Program-made: the position numbers and the translations under genes
The notes under the pieces: generated by a model
What the model saw: only the letters and a program-made list of their open reading frames with translations
What the model was told of the DNA's origin: nothing
Databases searched by the model: none
Shown here: positions 34,550-47,713 of the stretch, one piece after another
Layout of the letters: each line of letters starts with the position of its first letter
Numbering within the stretch: the stretch's first letter is position 1
Source: Volvariella volvacea V23
Taxonomy: Eukaryota; Basidiomycota; Agaricomycetes; Agaricales; Pluteaceae
Length of the DNA: 64,000 nt
Direction: 5' to 3'
Assembly (NCBI GenBank): GCA_000349905.1
Contig: KB722743.1
Span: 62,001-126,000 of the forward strand

Positions 34550-37500
34550 TGGTGGTGAAAACAAAGCGATTGGGGAGGTTGGTTGGCGTTGTTGGTCAAG
34601 TTACGGTCTATGCCATAATAAGCGATCGTGGTTCGGGAGGTCGACGCGCTGACCGGGCGTCAGGGGCACCGCCATCACTTGCGGCTTGACTCATGTTTGC
34701 TCGACGCGACATCCGACGAGCGCCATCACACCGACGAAGTCACCGTGAGTGCCGAACGCTCCAACCGTGATGCGTAGACGTTCAGTCTGACGAAACTCAG
34801 AGATGTAACACCTCGTCATGCCGACTTTGAGCTCTACTGTGACTCCTCGGTCATCACGTATCGACGTCGTCGCCCAGGGGTCGACATACGAATACCACCG
34901 AGCACTTGGCAGTACAAATGACCACTGATTGAGTTTCGTAAGAGATAAGTGAGAAGGTAAGTCGGTGTCAAGAAGTATCCCATCCTTGCTATCTCCTTAC
35001 TAATCTTGCAAGTTACTCTGGTCATTCCAAACGCCACCATCAGAACCTATTTCCATACACTGTATGAAGCACGTTCTTCAAGGACATGACACGTCCTATG
35101 ACTGCAAGAACCTGCGCGCCCGGTTTCCAACGTTGTTCTTAGCAAGGGTTCACCACACCTCTACCAACCAGCCCGGACCCCAAGCGCAAAGGCCCTCACG
35201 ATCACTCCTCTTGAGGCTTCCTTCCTTATCACTCCCGGTGGGCGAGCATGCGGCCTTCGACAAGCATCTTAAACACTTATCATCCCTTTTACGCGACACT
35301 GGGGAATTGCTAACCTTGCATACAAGAGATTAACCTAATCTTCATTGTTGTATAATGGCTGCAAGTATGCATTCTTCAACAAGGAACACCGTTTTGCATC
35401 CTATCGCGAACCAAAATGGTAAGGACTATTCCTCATAAACTGATTCGCCAACCTATCTGCACGATACTGACACGACCTCTTTACACCCTATCAGTCGTAA
35501 TAAATCATGACGATAAGTGCTTCATGCGCAGTAGATGCGCATGGTCATCAGGACAAGCAAGCAGCAATGCCTTTAGTGGCTATCAAGGAAGTAGCTGGTA
35601 TTCGAGTAGAAAGCCTTGGAACCCCATGCGCTGCTCATCTGTTTTCGTTGTCAAGGCGGGGAAAGGAAGGAGACAATGAAGAGTCGGCCGACAAACTGCG
35701 CTTCCTCGATTGTGTGTTCTGTTGGGGCTTGTCAATTGCAGGGTCGCCACTCTCCAGAACGTCGAAGTGACGTCAAATTTCTCAAGGCTTCAGTTCTATG
35801 AACTCCGACTTGTGAAGGAAAGGGGTTTCACTACAACATGCAACAGCGGCTATACATTCACCATAGCGTAGGAGACAGCATATTGCGTGCTGGACATGTC
35901 GGATGGTTAAAGACGGCCTAGGCGATCGATAGCTTCATTTCGCTCCTTGTGAAGTTCATTCATTCTACCGATCGTTACATATTGGAGCTGATGCAATGTA
36001 GCCTGTAGCTTAAGAGCCTTTCAATATGGACGCCAACTCGATCTAAACGACGGAGAGTAGGCACACTGAGATTCTGGACCCTGGTCCAGTAAACATGATC
36101 AATCCTTCTGCCTCGTGTATGCGCAGGGAAGCAGGCCTGCAAAATCAAATGCGCGACTTCCATTCATTCCTCCTCGCACTACGATGATTTGGGCTTTGAT
36201 CACAGCCATCCACCCGACTAGCGCTGCCACCGCACAACGTTATGAAGTAAAAAGACCTGTGGCGTCTGCATTGAAGAGCTCCACCCGCTATCAAGCCCTG
36301 TCCCACGAAAAATTCCTTCAAATCTTCCACATTTCCTTTTCGAATTTCTGGACGCAATACTCGACCCTGGTTAGAGTGCGGGTAGACTGGGAGTTTCCGG
36401 TCAACATATCGGTGCGGCGTACTCTACAATACACAACTTAGGGAATTAGAATAACCGAAGTCGCATGCGCCTATGCGGTCGGATGCGGCCCTTACCGCAC
36501 CGCAGGGGCGAAGGTGGGATGATTCGAAGAAGGCGCGAGGCGAAAGCCAAGTCCAAAGAGAAATTTCCAGTACGCCTTGTGTCTGCATACACAAACTTCT
36601 TTCCGTGACTTTGTTCCGTGGAATGTGTGCAACAACGAGGGGCACGAGGCGGGTTGCGTGATTACTCTACAGCCCCCCCCCCCTTTGGCAGCCCTCGACC
36701 ATTCGCCTCGAGGTCGGTCAACTTAACCCCTTGGTAGGAGATTTGAGTGCTTAGGTTAAGTTAATGCCACCAGTCGGCGATATCCCGTCAAGTTCATCTG
36801 GGGTGCTGATAATCAACCAAGATGCGGGACGCTGTACGTATGCAGACATAGTGGCGGACAATCAGGTAGTAAAAACCACGATTGACAAGGATAAGGCAGC
36901 CGTTTCATCCTTACCAACAAGAACCCATATCATAGCCCTTCCAGTTGATCATTTCATATCCGTCTTTCAGGTTCGAGGACAAGAAAGAGGGTGCATTCTG
37001 GGCTTTGGATAAGGCGAATAAACCTGAAGTTGTATCAGATGAGTCAATCTAATCTTCTGCGATGCTTGCCCTTGTGCACCGGCGGAGCGTATCCGTGAGG
37101 TATCAACGAGAGAACACAGAATATGGAGGGAACAAAAATCTAGCCCCTGGATCCTCTGAAGACCCAAAACGCGGTAGATAAGGGTAGTCATTGGCCGACT
37201 TGTGGTGGTGGCGCTACCCGTTATTTTTACGTGGGCCATCGAGTCAGGTTAATTCGTAGAACATTCTAAATAAATGCTTATGTGAGTCGGGCGCTGTCGA
37301 TGTGGGTATTATTCGCACTTAAGGAGCTAGCCAGAGAGAAACCTTACACGTGAAGGGATAACCCTTATCCTTGGGCTCATTTCATGCAAGCCTTAGCAAA
37401 GTCATAGCCGAGGACTTATCTACATGGAGTCAGAGCGAAAGCAAGGGAATGACAGAAGGCAAGAATTTGGTCCTGGATGAATGAACCAAAAGACGGGAAA

Positions 37501-40500
37501 ACGGACGGTTATCAATGCCGTAGAGCTGTTCCGAACACTAAGAGGGATATTTGAAATTGCAATGGGTTCGGCCCACGACTCCATTACGAGGAAGATAAAG
37601 GACGTACCTGCAATGAGGCGCAATAATCACAAGTGCGATGATAGTCTCTGGTAGGGGATAGCACCTGACAGGACCTGCATCGTGCTTGGAGGTGTCTCTC
37701 GGAACATTGCGAGTGCTCCCTTGAGATATCGCAACAATGATGAAGGTGGCGGAGTGTGAGGCATGTAACAGACAGTAGATAGCGGTATTCCCTTCCTCTG
37801 AGCTCGGCTAGAAGCCTTTACTCTGAAGACCTGATCCGTGTGCACGCCATACACTCGACTGCAACGTGTGTATCATATCCCGAGGAATGATAATCGTTGT
37901 TCAAGGTAATTCGATAGCCTTCATTAAACACTGGCGCAGGTTTAATGACGTTTCCAAGTGCTCTGTTGACGACACTGAGACCGCAGCGGCTTGTTATTGC
38001 CATAAAAAGTTTTAACTTTTGGGCTAGTCTGGCTCATGACCATCCTCACTCAAGCAGGCCCAAAATCGCGTGTTGAATTCCCACCTGACAAATCCTGAGG
38101 GTGAATCTATGACCCCTAAATCTCTGTTGTTCAAGTACCGAGAGTGCAGCAATCACTGTAGGTCAGCTTACCTTCACAGAAGCGTGCCTAAGACATGAAT
38201 GGATGCGACAATGTGACCCATCCTGTCCTCTCATCCTCGAGGCAAGGAGGAACCAGAGCAAGAGAGCTTAGCATGTTCACCGCACCGATAGAAGCATTTC
38301 GAAGCCAACCTTCCTTTCCGGTTAACGAGATTTAAGGGCTGATATCTTACTGATGGAAAACTTGCCATATTAATCGACATATTTAGCTGAATGTTGTGAC
38401 CTGGTCTCACACTTGGGTGGTGTTATTAACTCGGCGACGACGGGCGACAGTATGTCCAAATGCCAAGGCTTGTGATAAAGGGCCAATTTGTCGAAATCGG
38501 AGGAAAAAGGAAGGCGTTAGGAGTCGTTGATGATTGTGGTTATTGTGGCTATGAAGCACATTACATGGGCATCACAACCGCGCAAATAGGCCCACCGGTA
38601 GTACTTAGCAGATAAAAATGGACATAGCAGTTCCTCTCTAGGAATAGAAGGATAAGTCTTTGTAGAATGAGTCGGAGATTTGGCACCAAACTGTGGTTCT
38701 GCGTTGTTCGGACTCGGAATGTTCCCGATAATTGCACATACCTTTATCTTCTTCATCCCCGGATGAAGATAAGTGATGGTGGCACTTATCGGCTGCGAGG
38801 ACATGGCCCACAAACTGTGCATGGGCGACCCCACAGGTCACCCTTGGATGGGTACACAGGTCAACTGTTCGCCGTTCCCGCCGTAATCGTCGCTTGAATC
38901 CATGGGCTAGTGGGGTGGGAGATGAGCGCCTCTTATAACAACAGCACCTACGGGAATGATTGAAGTACTGATTGCCGCATGGTACGAGAGGACTATTTCC
39001 ATAAGACTTGACAGGTGGCACCGCAGAGAATCCTTTCAGATCCAGAGAGGAGGATGAAAAAGGATGAGAACTGATGGAAGCCATGCCACGAGGCAGTTCA
39101 TTTAACAAAGGGCAACAAAAACAGATTTCTCAATAGAGCACCTCACCTGGGAATAGAAGGTGACGAAATCAGGGCGTAGGTGACTGCCTGATGGGTCGCC
39201 CCCATCCCAACGTTCCCCAGTGCCAGGTCCTGACGAGAACAAAACAAGTTAGTGCTGCCTTGATTGTGGTAAGGCTCCTGATTCTTGGGCGCATTTAAGC
39301 TCTCCCGAACACCAAGGATGTTTGGTTGTCTGGCAGGTGTCTTTAAACCCTGCTGAAACTTGGTTGTGGGACCAGACTGGACCCTTTGGGATGGCCAACG
39401 CCAAAAGGCAATCCCAGGAGCGAAATCGTGATCGTGGAGAAATGATCATGTGAAAATGTCATGATCTTCAGGGACACCGTGACGCGTCGCGCGTCTTGTC
39501 ATTATGGTAACCTCCGTTCAACACCATCGCCGACCCATCTTCCTTCCTTCTCCGTACGAGTACCGGCCTGTTGTGCTCGTATTGATAAATCCAGTATCTC
39601 TCAACTATCCAGACCGGAGGCACTGATGGGCACCACGCAGCCGAGCGGCTAAGGGATGAAGAAGCCGCACCGCCTTTGGGAGTTACCACATTTTTGCTTG
39701 ACATTTCACAACTCCTCTGGGCGTAACTCGAGACTATCTGAGGCTGATTTAAGCGCATATACGCATGGCTTTTGGGGTTTACATGCAGGAAGGTCGAGTT
39801 TTTCCGTTATCTGCATTGGCCATCTAAGGGCGTAGTCCTAACTGGATTTTACGATCTAATATAGCGTCGGGCTTAGGACATGCAAGATCAGCTATGATGA
39901 AGAGGAAGTATAATGCCGATGCTTCTCGATATCGGTTTGGGTAGTCACCCCTAATTGCTTGAAGGTAGGAAACGGAATGATGCGCAGACCTAGACCGCCG
40001 AGGCGGTATTCTGCCGCGACAATTAATCGTGATTCCGTCTTCGTGACCGACGGGTCGACATTGTCGACCTCCGGCGATTTCCTCGAGATGACGGGTGATG
40101 TGGCTTTCGTGTGTGAGAATGGAATCCCGATGCGATGGGCGACGATAATCTATATCAGAATCGCCATCCATCGATAGCGCAACCCACCGAGGGCCATAAC
40201 ACGAGGTCCCGCACCCCTCAAATAGGACCTCTATTTAATCTGCGCTGTTTTCCCTCCTGTCCCTTCCTTTCCACCCCGTGCTCTTTTCCAATGCTCATTG
40301 CCCGTCGTTCTCTTTCGATCGTGTGCTCGATGTCTCCGATGCGTGGATGAGTGTATACTCTCTTGATGCCATTGTTCATACCATCGTGTTTTCTCTGAGA
40401 TCCATGTTTATCTCTTCTTGATCTCACAAGGTACCACAACCGCAAGGTTATTCACCTCGCGGTTAACACATTGCCCACCCCGAGCACATATCACCCCTGC

Positions 40501-43500
40501 ACACCGGGGAGACTACTGCATTGCATATATAACGCCCCCCGCATTTTCCCATTTACATTGTTGCTGACCATTAAAACTTAAAAAGCCAAAAAAAAATCAA
40601 CACAAAGAATGAGGGATTGTTGGATTTGGTATAGTATAAACTTAATGCAGGTCGGATGTCGAAAATAGCGAGTTGAGCTGCCTGTATGTGCGTGTCCATT
40701 CATGCTTCTACCTCTTTCTGACATCTTTGTCATGGGCTGATTAGTGAAGTATAGCTGACTGTCAGCTTTCGCTAGATATGAAGCAAGAAGCATCAGTAAG
40801 AGGTGATATTCATTCCAATGACGTTATTCATCATTCCCTCTCAGTTCTTACCCCTACACGAGCTCGTTGCAGGATAGAATTAATGAAGGTACAATGCACG
40901 GATTTGCGAAGAAGAGAGGGGGACAGGAGAGGGGTAAATAAGGGGATAAGCAGAGAGCGGCTCTCGATGGACAACGAGGCCTGTGGAATCATCCCAGAAA
41001 TAGTATAAGACAGGGAAGCATCATCATCCATCAACTTCACCATCACATTCGCATCTAGACCCTTCCCTCTGGACTCGGACAACTCTGGGGATACTCTGGG
41101 ACGTACCTACCTCGAAGGGGATGGCTACCATGGAGGCGGCTCAGACGTTCGGGAACAGGTTGGCCCTCTTGCAATTGGTTGCGTTGGCTGATTACGGGCC
41201 CCTTCGAACCTCCGTGTCTTATCTCTGACGTTGGTTATCCCTACGATAGTGGTCGTCCATGCTTCGGGCATCCTATTGGAGTTTGGTGGACGACTTTCAT
41301 ATAACCTTGGGACTGGCCTTCATATCCACCGCCACATACTCTACCGTCTGACATTTTGACGTTAGACACCGGCCCGCGCGGTACCGTCGACGCATGTGCT
41401 TCGCCTCCCTGCTCTTTGTCTGGCTGGTTTCGCTCTCAAACATTCCCTTGCAAGTATGTGTGTGTACCTTCTGGTTGTTCTGGGCCTTCATTTCGACGGT
41501 ATATTCCCAAGTCCTTGTCGCTTCGCTAAGAGCTCCGATCCACCCTGTCAGGTCCAAGATCTCGTATGTCATCATCCATCTTCCAAGAAAGTTCATGTGG
41601 TTCCTCCCATCACCACATTGTCCCATCTTATCGATCTCCTTCCTTATTCGGATCGGAACCCATCCAAACCTCTATGATTCTCTGAAAAGGAATATCGGCG
41701 TCGTCGTCTTTTTGTTACTCCCCGTGCAAATTGCTGTACAGGTATTATTCGTGCCTTCTTTCTCTCTCTGATGGGGAAAAAGGACGAGAGTGGGTTTCAT
41801 TGTAACGTATAGGTCTGGATGTGGTGTCGCGGTCTCCGAGGGTTGGGGTGGTGCTGTACGTACTATTACTCTGGTACACAGCTAATGAGGCGGGCCCCCC
41901 GGTTACTTGCAATACTGCAGTTTACTAACCGTCGGTGTACTCGTATGTCATTATGTGGAGTACTCAACAGGGACGGGTGTACTACTTTCCTATTATCGCG
42001 AACAAAGGGGGGCAAAAGAAAAGTGAGATTTTTACCTTTTATTATTATTATTATTTAAAAATGGGAGATTGATGAGGTCACAAAGTTCGCATTTTGCGGA
42101 TCTTTACAGGAAAAGGGTAAGGTTGGGACGCGACCTGAGCTATGCCGTTTCCGTTTTTGTCATAGCAAGTGGGGAAGGGACTGGGAAGGGGAGGAGAAAG
42201 TGAGATCTCGATGGGATATGTTCGAGTTTGGGATGTTGGTACTGTACAGTAAGTACAGAAATTCGAGTATCGTATATGGGATACCTTGAGGTACGTAAAA
42301 TGTGATTGTGGAGGTGTGGTGGATGCTGGACGGCCACGGGTCGAACGGGGGCTTAACGACGCGAATAATGATAGACGAAGGTGTGTTTCGTGCTTGATGA
42401 GGTGAGATTGGGTGGTACAGCACCAGTACGCGAAAGACGGTGCTTGTCTTCCGTGTTGTGCGTGGATGTTCGCGCTGGTGTTCATGCTGCGTTCTTTCTT
42501 GGCTTGGGTGTGAACACAGGATACGCGAGCACTAGCATAACGGGATTGTGCGCAGCAATTTTGGATGGATACTTTTACCGGCAGTTATCGTTGGTCCGTT
42601 ATTTGTTCTTTCAAAGGTCAATGAAAGTGCTATACGTGTATCTTTGGTAGAAAGTCCCAAGGACAGGGGCTATCCGTGGGCGTATGGTCACATGAGCATG
42701 CACATATGCCTGCAGGCGGAGAAGGGGGTTCTACAGCTGATACGAAACGGAGAAGAAAGAAGCGCTATGAGCATGGCCGTGCGTGCTGGCGTTTGAGTAT
42801 AGCGTCAGTGGCGGAACCAAATCGTCTGTCTCTCTGTCCTTCTGCCTGTCCATCCATCTCACTTCAGGCTAGAAGACAGCAAACAACACAGCCCCTTTGG
42901 ATGTTCTGATGCCGATCTCATCAGGAGCGTTGTGGGTCTAGGACAATCATTAAGCTACCACTGCTTTTGTGGCGTTTGGATCTTTGAAATAGTGACTAGG
43001 ACCAGCGGGGACGAAGTGCTATCAGCGAAGGCGTTTTCATTCAACTCTAATGTTAGAGATTTGCTCCGCAATCTGAGCTTCGTGGTCAGCTACAATAAGC
43101 CCCCTTGGGGGTGGTTTACCTACCAGATCTCGCCGTGCAGCGCGTGCAACAACAAGCTCTAGACACCCCCTTCCATTCCGCCCATCTGCAATCAGCCTCG
43201 AGGTGTTGGGCGTGGTGCGCTTATGTCCGATTGGCATAGTCTAATTGGTCAATTCGCCCTTGGACTTGGAGACTCTACAGCGGTCGAGTCTGAAAGTCCT
43301 GTAGCTACGAGCCTAGGAACGGTCGATACATCACAGGAACATCGACCCCCTTCTCTCACCCCCCCTCTTGGGTGCTGTGCCAACGGTCTTGGGAGGGAGC
43401 ATAGCGGGACAGAGGGGCCCGGTGCCGGGACCATTGTTGATGATAATGAAGGAATTTGTATTATTTTATCCCCCACTTCGGCTTGACATATTTCGTGATG

Positions 43501-44717
43501 GAGTCCTTCCGGATTTGAGCTTCGAGGCACATGAAGTGCCTGCCTGGATGGGTAATTAGGGTTATGGGCATTTGAGGGAGAGCGTCAAGGTGTATTGCGG
43601 TAACCACACCCGCCGCACCTGGGTCCTTTTGCTTTATGTCTTGGGCTCTAGGGAGAGAGCGGTTCGGTGTGTGGAGGGGGTGGTATCCATTGGGTTAGAG
43701 CAGGGAGGGATAAGATGGGCTTCTGCTTCTGTGGCGAGGTTTCATTTCGCTTCGCTTGGGGGATAATTGTGTTGGGATGGGCGTGGGTGCACCCGGCACT
43801 GCTTTGTTGTTTTGGGAGAGAAGACTCGGAAGAGTCGAGGGTACAGTTCATTATTAACACACATGCGATTCGAAGGAGAAGGACCAAGGTGTAGGGTAAG
43901 TGTACGTAGGAATTTCGAAGAACGGTGTATCTGGAATAGCACGCTACAGCTCATGTGTACACATCGCAGCTGGGAGAGATGGATGATAAGAATAACACAG
44001 GACATGATGCACGAGGCTGAGAGATGAAGGGGGCTACTGGAGATGGGTCTGGGGGTGGCTGTCAAGTGGTGAGTATGAAGAGCAATGTAGATCCTCTGTG
44101 ACGAAGCTGTTCGAACAGTGATTGGGAGTGCACGCTGCGATTACTGCTGCTTGCGGGGCAAGCACAGCGATGGACCGCATGATGGATAGGCACGCGTATC
44201 AAGAGGGAGATTGGAGGTAGTGGCGGCGGCGTGGATGTCCGATTGGAGAGGATAGTCCACGATACCACCGAGTGGTTCTGCAGATTGGAGGAGGCAGGCA
44301 GATAGAGCTACGGGGAGGACTGTGCTGCTGGCGGGGGAAAGTCGGGGAAAGCTGGGCCAAGGATATGATTGTGCCAACTCGCAGACGAGTGTCAAGGCTC
44401 TGGTTCGAGGACACGTGTGGATAGGGAGGAGAGGGAGAGGCACAAGGGCTCACATTGCCGAAGTCGGCGTACGGTTCGCCAGTCCGGGAAGATGATTGGA
44501 TCTCGACCTAAACAGTTTATTTTTGATTTGCATTGGGAAAATAAATAAAGAAATAAATAAGGGCAAAACGAAAAAGAGCAGAAATTGAAATGGTGAAACG
44601 AAATAGATTTCATTTTCCATTTGACAGACAGGCTATAACCAGACCACCATCACCATCTCGCCGTCCTCTGTTCCCTGTCTCCCTGACCTCTCGCTCTCCA
44701 CCACCCTTCTCCAGTAA
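34550..44717. other. 10-kb gene-poor region
   Basis: No gene could be supported. Short frames occur (35507-35770 +, 38638-39108 -, 41394-41771 +), but none has a recognisable motif or a convincing splice chain. Features seen are a run of twelve C's at 36673-36684 and an ATT run near 42044-42056. The stretch before the GATA factor (43560-44620) is purine-rich on the plus strand and may be its promoter and leader. Confidence 0.5.
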
Positions 44718-47713
44718 ATGCCCTCTATCCTCAATCTCAAGTTCAAAGTGCGTCCTCTTGCGCGTCCTCCACGCCTGATCCTGACCTAGCTCCCATCGTG
44801 CTCGCCACTCAGGGAAACAAGTCGTTTGTTGCATTCAGCAACCTAGGTGACGCCGAGTCCTTGACCAAGACCTGGAAGGTCTGTCCGTCCTCCTGCTCCC
44901 TATATGCTGCCTGCTCAACGTCAAGCTCGTCCCAGGTCTGCACCAAGGTAGCGAGCTTCCTTGAGCAAGGACAGCGCCTCGAGAACTTGAGTTGGAGGTT
45001 ATGGCACCTCCAGAATCTCATGGTCGACACCGACAATGCAAAGTCCAAGCGCGAGTTCAAGAAGCTGTCCAAGTGTATGGGCGACAAGCTTGACAAGGAG
45101 AAAGGCCGGTTAGTCTACATCCTGACATTACGTCTTCGTGTCCCTCATCTTCTGACTCATCTCGCTTCCGTCCACCCGTCAACAGGAGTATCGAGGAGCT
45201 TGAGGCTCCCGACTTCAAGCGCAATCACTCCACCGAGATGATTCGTCAACGTGCAGCAGAGAAGGAACGCAGTCGAGAGGCTAGCCAGAACGCCAAGCCC
45301 GGCACAATTAAGAGAATGCAGTTCACCTTTAGCGTCGATCAACCCACGCCTGCAGGCAATTATCCTGTCAAGAAACCCGATCTCAAGCCTTCCCCTGAAT
45401 TCAACAAACGACCCCGCAATGCCGCCACCGCTGCCCACCACGCACCTGCCGCTCCCCCTGCCCCTGCACATCATGCTCAAGAATCACGTTCAAACGATAT
45501 GGTAGTGGTAAATGACGAAGCTAATGATAAGGATCCACCAAAACAATTTCAACGCCCGCGGAAGAGCGCTCAACACGCTCTCAACACCAACACCACTCCC
45601 ACCATCTCCAACGCCAACACTCCCCAAGCCTCCCTCCGCTTCCCTCCTGTCTTTTCCAGTGACTTCGGTCCCTCTGCCCTGCTGTTCCCCACACCCACAC
45701 TCACGACCCGCATGAACTACGGCGAAGGGCTCAACCCCTCATCGTCCAGCGACGTCTTCAGCGTTGCACGCCCCACAATCGAGCTCCCCCTTGACGAACT
45801 CCTCAACAATGTCGAATCAGCCGACAGCCCAGACTGGTTCTCACACCACGCCCAACTGAACCCAATTGACCTCCGCGCAATGGAGGAGCCCCATCAGCTT
45901 CTCTATCCCGAAGACGAATCCCACCAATCTTCCCCTGAGCAACCCCAGCAACAGCCGCAGCCGCAAATCCAAACTCAAGACATCACGATGCAACCCATTA
46001 ACGAACTCCAAAACACCCCCATTGTGCAGTCAATGCCTCAGCCCACTTCCTCAGTGATAAGCGAAGACGTGACTCATCAGAACCAGCACAATCAGATTGA
46101 AACCGAAAATTCCCGCCGCGTTACCATGAACACTAACCTTGTCAACAGCCCCGTCAATGCCGTTCCTCCCGTATCGCAGGCCGTAAAGGAGACCCTTCCT
46201 CAGACCGTCGCCCCCTCAAAAATCAACTCGTACGGTACTCGTTCGAGTACCCCCATAGGACGACCTAGCCTCACTGTCCGAACCCAAGCACCTCCCACCA
46301 CCCGGTCCAGCGGACCCGGTGCGACGGCAACTAGCTTGAATCCTGCGGTACTTCGCCACAACAACGGAAACAACGCACCTGGCGGAGTCAAGGCTGAGTG
46401 CTCAAACTGTGGTGCCACTCACACCCCTCTGTGGCGAAGAGGGCTCAACGACGAGCTCAATTGCAACGCCTGCGGATTGTATTGCAAGCTTCACAAACGT
46501 CCTCGGCCCAAGAGTATGCGTAACGCGCACGGGGAGGGGCGCACCCAGGTAGCCCCTCGTCAAGAAACCGTTGACGTGATGGGTAAGAGTCAGTTCATAA
46601 TTCCCTTCCTCTTGGCTCTCGTCGAATTCATGACCTGTTCAACCTTATCGTCTCTACAGCGCAATGCTACAACTGCCACACCACCGCAACACCACTTTGG
46701 AGGAAGGACGACGAGGGCAAGACGGTTTGCAATGCGTAAGTCTTATCGTGCTCGGTTGCGATTCCTCGGCTGAACTGGTTTATTTTCGCGTTAGGTGTGG
46801 CTTGTATTACAAGCTTCATGGCTCGGCCCGCCCTATCTCAATGAAGTCGGATGTTATTCGGAAACGCTCTCGTCATGACGCGAGGAGAATGGGGAATGGC
46901 GCCCCTGATACGCCTTCCGCAAGCCCAGGGGTTAGCAGACGAGCTTCACCGACAAGAGAAGCATCACCGACTCTCGCTCCCGATTCATCGACAGCGCAAA
47001 TCACTTACGAGTACAACGAGGAGATGGACTACCGTAGCAGTCAATCCGAGCTTCTGAGTGCTCTTGGCCAAGAACACCTGCCAAATCCGCCTTATTCTCT
47101 GACTGGCCAATTCCCCGGTCCCTATCACCCCGACTACATTTATCAGATGCAGAACGCGGCTGCAAGTGACGCACACGCATTTGCTTCTTCGGAGAACTCC
47201 GACTTGGACCTCAGCATGAGCCCAAGGGCGACCAAGCGCAGACGGATGAGCACAGACTCGAGTTCTGAGCCCCCTTCGTCCGCTGTCTCGTACAGCTCAT
47301 TTAATGACGGCTATTCCTCAGCCTCATCTGCTACCTCGGTTTCGCAACGATCGACATCAGAATATCCCTTCGGCAGTCCTTATCCATCTTCAACTTCGTC
47401 TTCTCCATTCAGCAACACGGTTGCTCTGAGAGGATCGGGCAACACTTTCTGGCACCCGCCGATGATGCCACAGGGCGATCGCTCGCCACATCTGGTTCAT
47501 CCTCCCATGTTGCCGCCTGAGGATACGCCTATGGATTACCTGCACCCCCCTATGTTGCAGCACGATGACGACTCGCTGTTCTCGGCCTTTATTCACCCAC
47601 CCATGGCTCTTCCTGAGGCCGCCGCTGCCGATAGTGGATCGAATCATCCTCCCATGTTCGCTAATGAGTTTGCGCATCATGACTCGTATGATACCAGCAT
47701 GAGGGTCTACTAG
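44718..47713 (+). CDS. GATA-type transcription factor with N-terminal DUF1752 and two zinc fingers
   Basis: This nuclear DNA-binding regulator has about six exons and starts [10 protein letters not shown] at 44718. The N-terminal block [17 protein letters not shown] matches DUF1752, found in Gaf1/AreA-type nitrogen regulators. A long Gln/Pro/Ser-rich middle follows. Finger 1 (46396-46480) reads [15 protein letters not shown]...[17 protein letters not shown]-x2-C-x17-C-x2-C. Finger 2 reads [18 protein letters not shown]...[16 protein letters not shown] with the same spacing and is split by an intron after CNA. A basic tail, [15 protein letters not shown], follows. The C-terminus has five HPPM motifs spaced through 47450-47660 and ends TSMRVY at 47713. 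SRE/Urbs1-type siderophore repressors also have two fingers but carry a Cys-rich spacer, which is absent here. A nitrogen or general metabolic regulator is more likely. Confidence 0.9.

Noticed and set aside
35507..35770. An 87-codon frame with plausible composition after a possible small exon at 35355
   Set aside because: Another frame through the same bases is equally open, and no motif or clear splice pair decides between them.
38638..39108. Minus-strand frame with several Cys and His residues
   Set aside because: It has a non-ATG start, no regular Cys spacing and no family resemblance.
41394..41771. Hydrophobic plus-strand frame resembling a membrane protein
   Set aside because: The hydrophobicity follows from T/C-rich DNA; two frames are open at once and there is no motif.
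44718..47713. SRE/Urbs1-type siderophore repressor identity
   Set aside because: The conserved Cys-rich region between the two fingers is missing and a DUF1752 head is present.
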